A stretch of DNA of 64,000 nucleotides from Coriolopsis trogii (taxonomy: Eukaryota; Basidiomycota; Agaricomycetes; Polyporales; Polyporaceae), in the NCBI GenBank assembly GCA_020543525.1, contig JAHYIO010000036.1, positions 2,232,001 through 2,296,000 on the forward strand. Reading direction: 5' to 3'. The notes under the pieces were generated by a model, which did not search any database, had not been told where the DNA came from, and saw only the letters and a program-made list of their open reading frames with translations. Within the stretch, counting starts at the first letter, position 1. Each line of letters opens with the position of its first letter. This document shows positions 1-12,670 of this stretch, piece after piece. Both the position numbers and the translations under genes were made by a program.

Positions 1-3000
1 AAGCACGTGGAAAAACCATGTGGCTGCCATGTGGCTGGCCTGCGAGGCCCTAAGGGTGTGGTGTGCCGAGCCTGCGAGGCGCCGGAGAGGGCCGGGTCTA
101 TCTTGCCGAGCCTGCGAGGCCCCCCAACGTCGCTCTCAGCGTTGACAGTAGATCGAGTGCGAAAATAAAAATAGAGTAGCCTCCCCATGACCGTCTGACA
201 ATAGCTATGCAAAATCCCAGCATCACAGCAGACCCAGGCTGCCGGTGTGAGAGACTTTCTGTCAAAAACACCGGCCTGAAAACTTGCGCAAGGGGAGCCC
301 CTGCAAGAACGCGATATAGTGGACACCTGTTTTCACGCCTCAGCGGCGCGGGGACCATAGACGCCCTAACGGCACAGCTTTCCTACCTTATGGGAGAAGA
401 CCCGGGCATAACAAGTAAGACTTACTTACGCTCTGCTTATTACATCAATTGCTGACTATTGATGATAACAATGCTATTAATAGCCTCTCCCTATCACTAT
501 CAACCCACAATCATAAGCCCGGATCTTGACCCTTGATAGCATCTATCAAATGTTAGCTTACTTTGTCTAATGACCGCATTATGACCACTTCAATACTGAT
601 CTATTGATATTACAGCACATACTATCCAGCCCCAAAGTCAACAACTGCTATCATACCAAGTTCAATCCCCTTGGTAAACACTACATACGTAAGTAATATC
701 CATACCTTTGCTTATTGTGCTTCAATTAATCCAACAAAATCAGCAGTTACCACACATTTCCATATCAATCTCAACATCAACTCAATCAAGCCATACTTTT
801 ATGTTTGTTACCTCTATATAGTATATGAATATTGCTATCTGACAGTCTAAATTAGCCCTTTCCCTGCCCACCCTATCAATCAACCAACCTCTCCATTCAA
901 AACAAAATGTAAGTACACTTTCAATATAACTTTACATATACATTGACACTAAGCAATTTTCGCATTTTCAGTTTACAACCAGAATTATAGGTACTGACAA
1001 TGTTATGACTGATTGCACCAATGCTAATGTTAAGACAGTAACACATCAAATACTACCATGCAATCAGACAGTGCTTCAGCAAGTCATATGAGCTCTGATC
1101 GGCCGTGTGTGATATATATTGAACTTAGAAAATGAATACTAATAATTACACAGGCATACACCCGATCATGAGAGAGCTGCACAACGCAATGCAGAACGTG
1201 TACAGCGTTTGCAAATGACCTCTCCTGAGCAGCGGCGGGAGAGACATAGAGAGCTGTTAATGCCACCGCGTCAGCCTAACTTTGAAAACCCATCTGTGCA
1301 GAATAGTTTCTATCATCAAATCTATGGCAGTGGATTCCAGTTGCAACCCCCTTTCAATCCTTTAGAGTATCAGCACGGTGCTCAGATGTATGGCAACTTT
1401 GTGGGGTATGGTGATATGAATGAACCTCAGCCATTCATGAATAATTATCATTATGGTCAACAACCATATAATCAGCCAATGGCTGGACCATCACGTATTG
1501 AAGGTCCAATGACTGCTAGAGATTATGCTGCAGAACTTGAGGCTAATCTTAATAGACGGCATTCTGAAAGAGTGCAAGCACGTCTTGCTGGACGTCAAAG
1601 GAGTCGTAGAGCAGGTGGACAACTTGAGCACAACAATGATCATTCTCCTACTAATAATGGTCAGAATCAGAATTATGGGTCAGAAGAGTATCATAATGGA
1701 GAAATAAATCGATATGCTGCTCAACAAATACAACATGAGCAGGAGGAAGCTGAGCAACATGCAGCAGAGGTTGCCGCAGAAGCTGCTGCTCAATTGCGTA
1801 GGCAGGAGGAGCGTGCTATTCAACGTGCAGCAGAAGAAGAGGCCCATGCTATTGCTCGGCTACATCAGCAGCAGGAGCGTGAAGCTCAGCGATTAGCACA
1901 ACAAGAAGCACAGGCTATAGCTCAACAATTGCGTGCAGTGCCTAAAGGTCGGCGACCCTATCAGGAGCCTATACAGTCTCACTACTTGGGAGCAATGAAT
2001 ATTGTATGTTGCCATTGTGGTGCTTTGCATTTCATAGATGAGAAGCTTACCAATTCATCAAAAAGAAATCCTAAATTTAGTGTATGCTGCTTGCAGGGTC
2101 AGATACAGCTGGACTTGCCCACCCCTCCTCCACAACCAATAAGAGACTTGCTAAATGGACAAGATCCACGCTCTCAGGAATTTCGAGATAATATCAGACG
2201 TTACAATGCAGCATTTGCCTTTACCTCAACAGCAGTACAGGTTAGTAACCATGTGCTGAACTCTTCAGGGCCATACTCCTTTGTTATACATGGTGAACTG
2301 TATCATCAAATGGGTACATTAGTACCCCAAGATGGACAATCACCAGTATATGCACAACTGTACATCCATGATCCTCAGACTGCACTTACTGCTCGCCAAA
2401 ATAACAATGGTAACTCACTAAATCAGGGAATCATGAATGACTTACAAGATATGTTCATGCGTGAAAATCCCTTAGTACCTCTGTATAAACGTGCTTATGA
2501 GATTTTGAGTGAGAAGCCACCAGATGAGCAATCTCAGATGGTAGCACGTATCATATTACAGGCAACAGATGATAGACGACGCTACAATCTGCCTACTGCT
2601 AATGAGGTAGCTGCAATTATACCTGGCTCAGGAGAGAATGAGGACATTGACCAACACCGTGAGATCATTCTGCGGCTTAGAGATGGTGGGCTTCAGCGGG
2701 TTAGTCATTTGAACCCTCTATATGCTCCACTGCACTATGTGCTGCTTTTCCCTCGCGGAGAGCAAGGGTGGCATACTAATATACCATCTGTGCTACGAGA
2801 AGGTCAGACTGGACGGTCTAACAATGTTACTCAACGATGCTACTATGCATATGTTCTCCATCCCAGGTATATGCAAGGCAGCAATGAAGTGAGTTACCTA
2901 TTTAGAGCAGGGCGGCTGCTTCAGCAATATATGGTGGATGCATGGGCTTCAGTTGAATCAAGTAATCTATTCTGGATACGGCGCAATCAGAAACAGATTC

Positions 3001-3545
3001 GTGCTGATCTATATCAAGGACTGCTGGATGCTGTTCATGCTGAGGACCATGGTGATAATTTGGCACAACAGGGTCAGAGAATCATACTTCCATCAACTCA
3101 TCCAGGTAGCAGCCGCCATATGTATCAGTTATTTCAGGACTCAATGGCTATATGCCGCAAGTTCCGAAAACCTGATATTTTTTTAACAATGACTGCCAAT
3201 CCTCGATGGCCTGAGGTTGAGGAAGCACTATTAGAACTGGCCGGTGGAGATCCAGGTCGTAAGCAGCAACCACAGGACCGTCCTGATATTGTGGCCAGAA
3301 TATTTCACTTGAAGAAGGAGAAGTTACTAAAAGAGATTAAAAAAGAGGGTTTCTTTGGTGCATGTATTGCAGATGTTTATACTATCGAATTCCAGAAGCG
3401 TGGGCTGCCACATATGCATATTCTTATCTTTTTGCGGGATGAGGATAAAATCCGAGATGCTGCTATGGTAGACAGTATTGTGTCAGCACAGCTGCCTGAT
3501 CCTGATGTTAATCCTGCACTCTATTCCACAATTACCCGATGCATG
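1..3545 (+). mobile_element. Helitron copy A, 5' part only
   Basis: This is the 5' subterminal region and first half of an autonomous Helitron, base-for-base the same as the reverse complement of copy C (A position x pairs with C position 12639-x wherever I compared them) and, from 909 on, the same as copy D (offset +11827). The left end lies at or beyond the window edge: position 1 falls inside the terminal palindrome visible in C. The copy stops abruptly at 3545, exactly at a codon boundary of the transposase, where the reversed 3' end of copy B begins. The AT-rich non-coding leader is about 1 kb. Confidence 0.9.
38..120 (+). repeat. Three 11-bp repeats in Helitron 5' subterminal region
   Basis: The string GCCTGCGAGGC occurs at 38-48, 70-80 and 110-120. 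Each copy is itself a small inverted repeat (GCCT...AGGC around GCG). The same three units appear reversed in copy C at 12591-12601, 12559-12569 and 12519-12529. Copy D lacks them because its 5' end is missing. They may be binding sites for the Helitron Rep protein or promoter elements, but that is inference. Confidence 0.6.
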
Positions 3546-3632
3546 TTGCCACTGGTGGGTTCGCCTTCGGCTCAACGCAACGCTTCGCCGCTGGCTCAGC
3601 TTGAGAGATATTACTTACTTGAGTGCATATGA
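1058..3632 (+). pseudogene. Truncated Helitron Rep/helicase gene (copy A)
   Basis: The model is exon 1 at 1058-1104 and exon 2 from 1154. The 49-nt intron has a TACTAAT branch site and ends in ACACAG. The frame is identical to copies C and D until 3545, then reads into the reversed 3' end of copy B and stops at 3632. The remnant keeps the Gln/Asn-rich N terminus, the coiled coil (roughly residues 200-280), the Cys-rich segment with CCHCG, the Helitron N-terminal domain and the HUH motif (GLPHMHILIF). It lacks the catalytic tyrosines and the whole helicase, so it cannot act alone as a transposase. A truncated protein with a DNA-binding N terminus could still be made. Confidence 0.85.
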
Positions 3633-6193
3633 TATTTCGAAGAAGTTGTATATATGGTAGAGCCTGCCCTTAAGTCAATTCAAACATATAGAGCAATTGG
3701 ATTCCAGTACAAAATACATGATGGTAATAAATAGAGTGGAGAGATAGGGAAGTGATAAACAAAAATAAAGTATAGCACAGACACAGACATATTAACACTG
3801 TTGAATGAATATAAGTAGAAGTAAATTCTGATTAGATAGAGTACTTACCTCTAATGGGAGAGATGAGGGATGACCTCCTGATAAACTATATTCATAGTTC
3901 TCATATCATGATTATCATCATCATGGAACAACACCTTGATACGCAAAGGTGAAGTACACCGGGACAAAGCAACATATAACTGCCCATGGCCAAAAACCGC
4001 TGTGCGAAGATCCAAGCCTACATTTGTGACTGACTGTCCCTGGGATTTATTGATGGTCATAGCAAATGCAAGCCGGACTGGGAACTGTCGACGGCTCAAA
4101 GGAACAGGAAGGTCTTCTGACGAAGGTTCAATGGTAATACGTGGAATATACACTTCCTTTCCTGCATGATCACCACCCAAAATACGGCAACGCAAAACTC
4201 TTGGTCTAATCTCCAATAGAATCATTCTTGTCCCATTGCAAAGTCCATTATGTGGATCAAGGTTTCGCAAAAGCATGAGTGGACATCCAGGTTTGAGAGC
4301 TAACTCTGCAAGAGGTAAACCTGACACTTTGATAGAATTTAGAAACTCCATGGGATAGTGCTGGTTCTCCTCACCAATGACCTTGTCTGCTGAATGCATG
4401 ATTATCTCTTCTCCAGGAAACATATCAAGTATAGCCTGGTTCAGATCATCGACAGCATCATTCTTAGCTGACAATATGGTGCGTTCCAAAAAATATTGGT
4501 CAGAGTGATCAGAAACATGGATATTTGGGTATAGAGCACTAATAAGAGTATCAACAGTATTTGATGGGAGTGCCATAGTAGGAGGAAGAGTGATATAGCC
4601 ATCAGGAGTAGAGTTGGTACCTTCACCAACTTGAAGTAGCCATTCAGCAAATTCTGCACTTTCAGGTGATTGTTCCAGTCTCATATTCTGAGTTAGATAG
4701 AGCAATTTGACTTGTTGCCAAAGTGGAGATCTGCAAAAGGATGCACCAACAATATGTGATCGAGTACCATGAGGAACAACAGGTAAGGTCTGACGGAAGT
4801 CACCACCGAACAGAATGGTAATACCACCAAAGGGAAGGTCATTGCCCAGCACATCTCTTAAAGTACGTTCAACAGCTTCAATAGTATACCGGTGCTGCAT
4901 AGGCACTTCATCCCATATGATAACTCCTGTATGTAGTAGTACACCAGCCAGTTCGCTGTCCTTAGGAATTCTGCATGTAGAGTCACCATGGATAGGAATA
5001 GGTATTTTGAAACGTGAGTGTGCTGTGCGACCTCCCACCAACAGCAGAGCAGCAATACCTGAAGATGCTACTGTTAGAGCTACACGTCCAGTAGCTCGCA
5101 CGGCAGCTGCAATTGTATTGCATACAAAGGTTTTACCACATCCTCCCCCACTGTGTAGGAAAAACATACCACCTTGGCCTGTGTGTATAGACTGCATTAC
5201 ACTGGTAAATGCATTTCTCTGCTCAGCATTAAAACACTGGGAGTTGGTTTCAACTTGAACATTTAGCCCAGCAACATTGTAGTGAAGCTCCTGCTGTAAT
5301 AAAGCATTGTTTGCAGCATCCCCCCATAGCAGACGTGGCAAAGGCATTGGGGGGAAATTACGCAATTGTTTACCTGACCGGATCAAGATCTCATTGAGGA
5401 GATAAAGACCATAGTCATAAATCTGCTCCTCAGATGGGTTATCATAGCCCATTGTTATTAGCTTGTGTCGTAAATCATCACAGAGATCGGACTTAAACTG
5501 GTTCCATAACTGTGCTGGATCCACAGGATACTGAAAGAGCAAGATAATGGCAAATAGATTACGTAACTGAGAACCTGACTGCATATGTGCTGCTTCCTGC
5601 AAGCATTGTTGCCACTCATTGTCCTCCTCAAGCAGACCACGTGCCAGGCATGATGCTTTGTATGTAGGGTGTACAACTCCATTAACTGTACAAAGGTCAT
5701 TCCAGCTCTGGGCTCCCTTGACCACAGTTAAAAGTAGACGTAGATAAAATCTTTCCCCTGCTGATGGGTGTACAAAATGCATTCGTCCGATAGCAACCTT
5801 CTCTTTCCGTATTGTCCACTTTCGGATCCGCCTGTTCCATACGTACTGTTCAGGGAAATCCTGATAGAGTGTGTTTCTTGCAGAGGGTATGTCTCTGTTA
5901 GCCACAAACCACTCTGTTAGTGGAGTCTTACGGGCAGATTCTCGATTGAGAACTTCCTCAGCTGTATCTTCAGGGTCAAAATATACAATCTGCTCATTCT
6001 CCAGATGTACTGGTAGCCGATAGACAGTCGGCAGCTCCTCATGCATAGGCCACTCTTGCAAGTGCCACATGGCTTCTGGAGGCCCTATATATCGTGCATC
6101 CACATACTGCTTGATCTCATCCACACTCTGATTCCCCACTTCCAGTGTAGCTCTATCATGGCCTTTATACACGTACTTATGGATATACTTTAC
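3546..6193 (-). mobile_element. Helitron copy B, 3' part in reverse orientation
   Basis: This is the reversed 3' part of the element and equals D positions 15628-18275 (B and D coordinates sum to 21821). Its outer edge, at 3546, falls in the AAA loop of the 3'-terminal hairpin, so the last 20 nt including CTAG are missing. Its inner edge at 6193 abuts copy C with no overlapping bases. Taken with copy A, exactly 255 nt of the element (D 15373-15627) are absent, so A and B could be one element whose 3' half was inverted with a small deletion. Confidence 0.9.
3851..6193 (-). pseudogene. Truncated Helitron transposase, Y2 and helicase part (copy B)
   Basis: The remnant begins at the Rep tyrosine motif (KYIHKYVYKG) and runs through the complete PIF1-type helicase to the normal stop. 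Helicase motifs present are Walker A (GGGCGKT), Walker B (IIWDEVP), GGDFRQTLP, LTQNMRL, INKSQGQS and LYVALSR. The HUH part is missing. The frame stays open a few codons into the 3' end of copy C (to 6220) but has no ATG there, only a TTG. Together with A, the Rep domain is split between the HUH motif and the tyrosines, with 85 codons lost. Confidence 0.85.
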
Positions 6194-6495
6194 CCACTGG
6201 TGGGTTCGCCTTCGGCTCAACGCAACGCTTCGCCGCTGGCTCAGCTTGAGAGATATTACTTACTTGAGTGCATATGATATTTCGAAGAAGTTGTATATAT
6301 GGTAGAGCCTGCCCTTAAGTCAATTCAAACATATAGAGCAATTGGATTCCAGTACAAAATACATGATGGTAATAAATAGAGTGGAGAGATAGGGAAGTGA
6401 TAAACAAAAATAAAGTATAGCACAGACACAGACATATTAACACTGTTGAATGAATATAAGTAGAAGTAAATTCTGATTAGATAGAGTACTTACCT

Positions 6496-9400
6496 CTAAT
6501 GGGAGAGATGAGGGATGACCTCCTGATAAACTATATTCATAGTTCTCATATCATGATTATCATCATCATGGAACAACACCTTGATACGCAAAGGTGAAGT
6601 ACACCGGGACAAAGCAACATATAACTGCCCATGGCCAAAAACCGCTGTGCGAAGATCCAAGCCTACATTTGTGACTGACTGTCCCTGGGATTTATTGATG
6701 GTCATAGCAAATGCAAGCCGGACTGGGAACTGTCGACGGCTCAAAGGAACAGGAAGGTCTTCTGACGAAGGTTCAATGGTAATACGTGGAATATACACTT
6801 CCTTTCCTGCATGATCACCACCCAAAATACGGCAACGCAAAACTCTTGGTCTAATCTCCAATAGAATCATTCTTGTCCCATTGCAAAGTCCATTATGTGG
6901 ATCAAGGTTTCGCAAAAGCATGAGTGGACATCCAGGTTTGAGAGCTAACTCTGCAAGAGGTAAACCTGACACTTTGATAGAATTTAGAAACTCCATGGGA
7001 TAGTGCTGGTTCTCCTCACCAATGACCTTGTCTGCTGAATGCATGATTATCTCTTCTCCAGGAAACATATCAAGTATAGCCTGGTTCAGATCATCGACAG
7101 CATCATTCTTAGCTGACAATATGGTGCGTTCCAAAAAATATTGGTCAGAGTGATCAGAAACATGGATATTTGGGTATAGAGCACTAATAAGAGTATCAAC
7201 AGTATTTGATGGGAGTGCCATAGTAGGAGGAAGAGTGATATAGCCATCAGGAGTAGAGTTGGTACCTTCACCAACTTGAAGTAGCCATTCAGCAAATTCT
7301 GCACTTTCAGGTGATTGTTCCAGTCTCATATTCTGAGTTAGATAGAGCAATTTGACTTGTTGCCAAAGTGGAGATCTGCAAAAGGATGCACCAACAATAT
7401 GTGATCGAGTACCATGAGGAACAACAGGTAAGGTCTGACGGAAGTCACCACCGAACAGAATGGTAATACCACCAAAGGGAAGGTCATTGCCCAGCACATC
7501 TCTTAAAGTACGTTCAACAGCTTCAATAGTATACCGGTGCTGCATAGGCACTTCATCCCATATGATAACTCCTGTATGTAGTAGTACACCAGCCAGTTCG
7601 CTGTCCTTAGGAATTCTGCATGTAGAGTCACCATGGATAGGAATAGGTATTTTGAAACGTGAGTGTGCTGTGCGACCTCCCACCAACAGCAGAGCAGCAA
7701 TACCTGAAGATGCTACTGTTAGAGCTACACGTCCAGTAGCTCGCACGGCAGCTGCAATTGTATTGCATACAAAGGTTTTACCACATCCTCCCCCACTGTG
7801 TAGGAAAAACATACCACCTTGGCCTGTGTGTATAGACTGCATTACACTGGTAAATGCATTTCTCTGCTCAGCATTAAAACACTGGGAGTTGGTTTCAACT
7901 TGAACATTTAGCCCAGCAACATTGTAGTGAAGCTCCTGCTGTAATAAAGCATTGTTTGCAGCATCCCCCCATAGCAGACGTGGCAAAGGCATTGGGGGGA
8001 AATTACGCAATTGTTTACCTGACCGGATCAAGATCTCATTGAGGAGATAAAGACCATAGTCATAAATCTGCTCCTCAGATGGGTTATCATAGCCCATTGT
8101 TATTAGCTTGTGTCGTAAATCATCACAGAGATCGGACTTAAACTGGTTCCATAACTGTGCTGGATCCACAGGATACTGAAAGAGCAAGATAATGGCAAAT
8201 AGATTACGTAACTGAGAACCTGACTGCATATGTGCTGCTTCCTGCAAGCATTGTTGCCACTCATTGTCCTCCTCAAGCAGACCACGTGCCAGGCATGATG
8301 CTTTGTATGTAGGGTGTACAACTCCATTAACTGTACAAAGGTCATTCCAGCTCTGGGCTCCCTTGACCACAGTTAAAAGTAGACGTAGATAAAATCTTTC
8401 CCCTGCTGATGGGTGTACAAAATGCATTCGTCCGATAGCAACCTTCTCTTTCCGTATTGTCCACTTTCGGATCCGCCTGTTCCATACGTACTGTTCAGGG
8501 AAATCCTGATAGAGTGTGTTTCTTGCAGAGGGTATGTCTCTGTTAGCCACAAACCACTCTGTTAGTGGAGTCTTACGGGCAGATTCTCGATTGAGAACTT
8601 CCTCAGCTGTATCTTCAGGGTCAAAATATACAATCTGCTCATTCTCCAGATGTACTGGTAGCCGATAGACAGTCGGCAGCTCCTCATGCATAGGCCACTC
8701 TTGCAAGTGCCACATGGCTTCTGGAGGCCCTATATATCGTGCATCCACATACTGCTTGATCTCATCCACACTCTGATTCCCCACTTCCAGTGTAGCTCTA
8801 TCATGGCCTTTATACACGTACTTATGGATATACTTTACAGCTTTTACTGAGGCACATATCTCAACATTGATATGACAATCTAGCCAAGCTGACAAATATG
8901 GATTGTGAGGAACAACATGTTGGTTGGTAAACACATTGCCTCGAGCATCTGTGTAAGTACGGCCATTGTTAGGCCGGGCATATACTGGATAGCCATCTTC
9001 ACCCATAGTTGTTTCCTCACAAAAATCGCGAGGATAACGCTTTGAGCATTTCCCATCATCACCCTTGCATTTAGGACCGCAAGGTCCATGAAGCATGCAT
9101 CGGGTAATTGTGGAATAGAGTGCAGGATTAACATCAGGATCAGGCAGCTGTGCTGACACAATACTGTCTACCATAGCAGCATCTCGGATTTTATCCTCAT
9201 CCCGCAAAAAGATAAGAATATGCATATGTGGCAGCCCACGCTTCTGGAATTCGATAGTATAAACATCTGCAATACATGCACCAAAGAAACCCTCTTTTTT
9301 AATCTCTTTTAGTAACTTCTCCTTCTTCAAGTGAAATATTCTGGCCACAATATCAGGACGGTCCTGTGGTTGCTGCTTACGACCTGGATCTCCACCGGCC

Positions 9401-11581
9401 AGTTCTAATAGTGCTTCCTCAACCTCAGGCCATCGAGGATTGGCAGTCATTGTTAAAAAAATATCAGGTTTTCGGAACTTGCGGCATATAGCCATTGAGT
9501 CCTGAAATAACTGATACATATGGCGGCTGCTACCTGGATGAGTTGATGGAAGTATGATTCTCTGACCCTGTTGTGCCAAATTATCACCATGGTCCTCAGC
9601 ATGAACAGCATCCAGCAGTCCTTGATATAGATCAGCACGAATCTGTTTCTGATTGCGCCGTATCCAGAATAGATTACTTGATTCAACTGAAGCCCATGCA
9701 TCCACCATATATTGCTGAAGCAGCCGCCCTGCTCTAAATAGGTAACTCACTTCATTGCTGCCTTGCATATACCTGGGATGGAGAACATATGCATAGTAGC
9801 ATCGTTGAGTAACATTGTTAGACCGTCCAGTCTGACCTTCTCGTAGCACAGATGGTATATTAGTATGCCACCCTTGCTCTCCGCGAGGGAAAAGCAGCAC
9901 ATAGTGCAGTGGAGCATATAGAGGGTTCAAATGACTAACCCGCTGAAGCCCACCATCTCTAAGCCGCAGAATGATCTCACGGTGTTGGTCAATGTCCTCA
10001 TTCTCTCCTGAGCCAGGTATAATTGCAGCTACCTCATTAGCAGTAGGCAGATTGTAGCGTCGTCTATCATCTGTTGCCTGTAATATGATACGTGCTACCA
10101 TCTGAGATTGCTCATCTGGTGGCTTCTCACTCAAAATCTCATAAGCACGTTTATACAGAGGTACTAAGGGATTTTCACGCATGAACATATCTTGTAAGTC
10201 ATTCATGATTCCCTGATTTAGTGAGTTACCATTGTTATTTTGGCGAGCAGTAAGTGCAGTCTGAGGATCATGGATGTACAGTTGTGCATATACTGGTGAT
10301 TGTCCATCTTGGGGTACTAATGTACCCATTTGATGATACAGTTCACCATGTATAACAAAGGAGTATGGCCCTGAAGAGTTCAGCACATGGTTACTAACCT
10401 GTACTGCTGTTGAGGTAAAGGCAAATGCTGCATTGTAACGTCTGATATTATCTCGAAATTCCTGAGAGCGTGGATCTTGTCCATTTAGCAAGTCTCTTAT
10501 TGGTTGTGGAGGAGGGGTGGGCAAGTCCAGCTGTATCTGACCCTGCAAGCAGCATACACTAAATTTAGGATTTCTTTTTGATGAATTGGTAAGCTTCTCA
10601 TCTATGAAATGCAAAGCACCACAATGGCAACATACAATATTCATTGCTCCCAAGTAGTGAGACTGTATAGGCTCCTGATAGGGTCGCCGACCTTTAGGCA
10701 CTGCACGCAATTGTTGAGCTATAGCCTGTGCTTCTTGTTGTGCTAATCGCTGAGCTTCACGCTCCTGCTGCTGATGTAGCCGAGCAATAGCATGGGCCTC
10801 TTCTTCTGCTGCACGTTGAATAGCACGCTCCTCCTGCCTACGCAATTGAGCAGCAGCTTCTGCGGCAACCTCTGCTGCATGTTGCTCAGCTTCCTCCTGC
10901 TCATGTTGTATTTGTTGAGCAGCATATCGATTTATTTCTCCATTATGATACTCTTCTGACCCATAATTCTGATTCTGACCATTATTAGTAGGAGAATGAT
11001 CATTGTTGTGCTCAAGTTGTCCACCTGCTCTACGACTCCTTTGACGTCCAGCAAGACGTGCTTGCACTCTTTCAGAATGCCGTCTATTAAGATTAGCCTC
11101 AAGTTCTGCAGCATAATCTCTAGCAGTCATTGGACCTTCAATACGTGATGGTCCAGCCATTGGCTGATTATATGGTTGTTGACCATAATGATAATTATTC
11201 ATGAATGGCTGAGGTTCATTCATATCACCATACCCCACAAAGTTGCCATACATCTGAGCACCGTGCTGATACTCTAAAGGATTGAAAGGGGGTTGCAACT
11301 GGAATCCACTGCCATAGATTTGATGATAGAAACTATTCTGCACAGATGGGTTTTCAAAGTTAGGCTGACGCGGTGGCATTAACAGCTCTCTATGTCTCTC
11401 CCGCCGCTGCTCAGGAGAGGTCATTTGCAAACGCTGTACACGTTCTGCATTGCGTTGTGCAGCTCTCTCATGATCGGGTGTATGCCTGTGTAATTATTAG
11501 TATTCATTTTCTAAGTTCAATATATATCACACACGGCCGATCAGAGCTCATATGACTTGCTGAAGCACTGTCTGATTGCAT
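6496..11581 (-). CDS. Helitron transposase RepHel (copy C)
   Basis: Rolling-circle Rep nuclease fused to a PIF1-family helicase; it nicks, unwinds and moves the element as single-stranded DNA. Exons: 11535-11581 and 6496-11485, giving 1678 aa. Starting at ATG 11581 rather than at the in-frame ATG near 11424 adds a stretch beginning MQSDSASASHMSSD, joined through a 49-nt intron with a perfect TACTAAT branch site. Approximate domain order: Gln/Asn-rich N terminus, Ala/Glu/Gln coiled coil 200-280, Cys-rich segment near 290, Helitron N-terminal domain, HUH motif near 765, two tyrosines in YIHKY near 900, Walker A near 1246 and the remaining SF1 motifs to the C terminus. No stop or frameshift is visible, so this copy could be active. 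The 5' splice site GTGTGT is weak, which is the least certain part of the model. Confidence 0.88.
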
Positions 11582-12628
11582 GGTAGTATTTGATGTGTTA
11601 CTGTCTTAACATTAGCATTGGTGCAATCAGTCATAACATTGTCAGTACCTATAATTCTGGTTGTAAACTGAAAATGCGAAAATTGCTTAGTGTCAATGTA
11701 TATGTAAAGTTATATTGAAAGTGTACTTACATTTTGTTTTGAATGGAGAGGTTGGTTGATTGATAGGGTGGGCAGGGAAAGGGCTAATTTAGACTGTCAG
11801 ATAGCAATATTCATATACTATATAGAGGTAACAAACATAAAAGTATGGCTTGATTGAGTTGATGTTGAGATTGATATGGAAATGTGTGGTAACTGCTGAT
11901 TTTGTTGGATTAATTGAAGCACAATAAGCAAAGGTATGGATATTACTTACGTATGTAGTGTTTACCAAGGGGATTGAACTTGGTATGATAGCAGTTGTTG
12001 ACTTTGGGGCTGGATAGTATGTGCTGTAATATCAATAGATCAGTATTGAAGTGGTCATAATGCGGTCATTAGACAAAGTAAGCTAACATTTGATAGATGC
12101 TATCAAGGGTCAAGATCCGGGCTTATGATTGTGGGTTGATAGTGATAGGGAGAGGCTATTAATAGCATTGTTATCATCAATAGTCAGCAATTGATGTAAT
12201 AAGCAGAGCGTAAGTAAGTCTTACTTGTTATGCCCGGGTCTTCTCCCATAAGGTAGGAAAGCTGTGCCGTTAGGGCGTCTATGGTCCCCGCGCCGCTGAG
12301 GCGTGAAAACAGGTGTCCACTATATCGCGTTCTTGCAGGGGCTCCCCTTGCGCAAGTTTTCAGGCCGGTGTTTTTGACAGAAAGTCTCTCACACCGGCAG
12401 CCTGGGTCTGCTGTGATGCTGGGATTTTGCATAGCTATTGTCAGACGGTCATGGGGAGGCTACTCTATTTTTATTTTCGCACTCGATCTACTGTCAACGC
12501 TGAGAGCGACGTTGGGGGGCCTCGCAGGCTCGGCAAGATAGACCCGGCCCTCTCCGGCGCCTCGCAGGCTCGGCACACCACACCCTTAGGGCCTCGCAGG
12601 CCAGCCACATGGCAGCCACATGGTTTTT

Positions 12629-12647
12629 CCACGTGCTTCGCACGTGG
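12629..12647. repeat. 19-bp palindrome at Helitron 5' end
   Basis: Two 8-bp arms, CCACGTGC and GCACGTGG, are separated by TTC (GAA on the other strand). It sits at the extreme 5' end of copy C, and position 1 of the window lies within the corresponding palindrome of copy A. The inner part also has two tandem GCCACATGG units nearby (about 12604-12622). It may mark the 5' terminus or be a fold used in initiation; which is not decidable here. Confidence 0.6.
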
Positions 12648-12670
12648 CTAGACGCCCTGCTGTCCCCTTC

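Larger units (their letters stand above)
6194..12652 (-). mobile_element. Helitron copy C, nearly complete
   Basis: About 6.46 kb on the minus strand, identical to D where they overlap (coordinates sum to 24466). It carries the full leader, the transposase gene and 300 nt of 3' region. The 3' edge at 6194 lies in the left arm of the terminal hairpin, 23 nt short of the CTAG end. The 5' edge is uncertain. Reading the minus strand, a TC start at 12652 (TCTAGCCACGTGCG) would fit the Helitron rule of beginning with TC, but the base before it is G rather than the expected A, so this boundary is a guess. Confidence 0.85.

Noticed and set aside
207..455. Short open frame in the Helitron leader, repeated in copy C
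   Set aside because: It has no start context, splice structure or known domain, and overlaps opposite-strand frames; repetition only reflects element copies.
12653..12670. Host target-site sequence between C and D
   Set aside because: Eighteen bases cannot be assigned to host or element without a defined 5' terminus.
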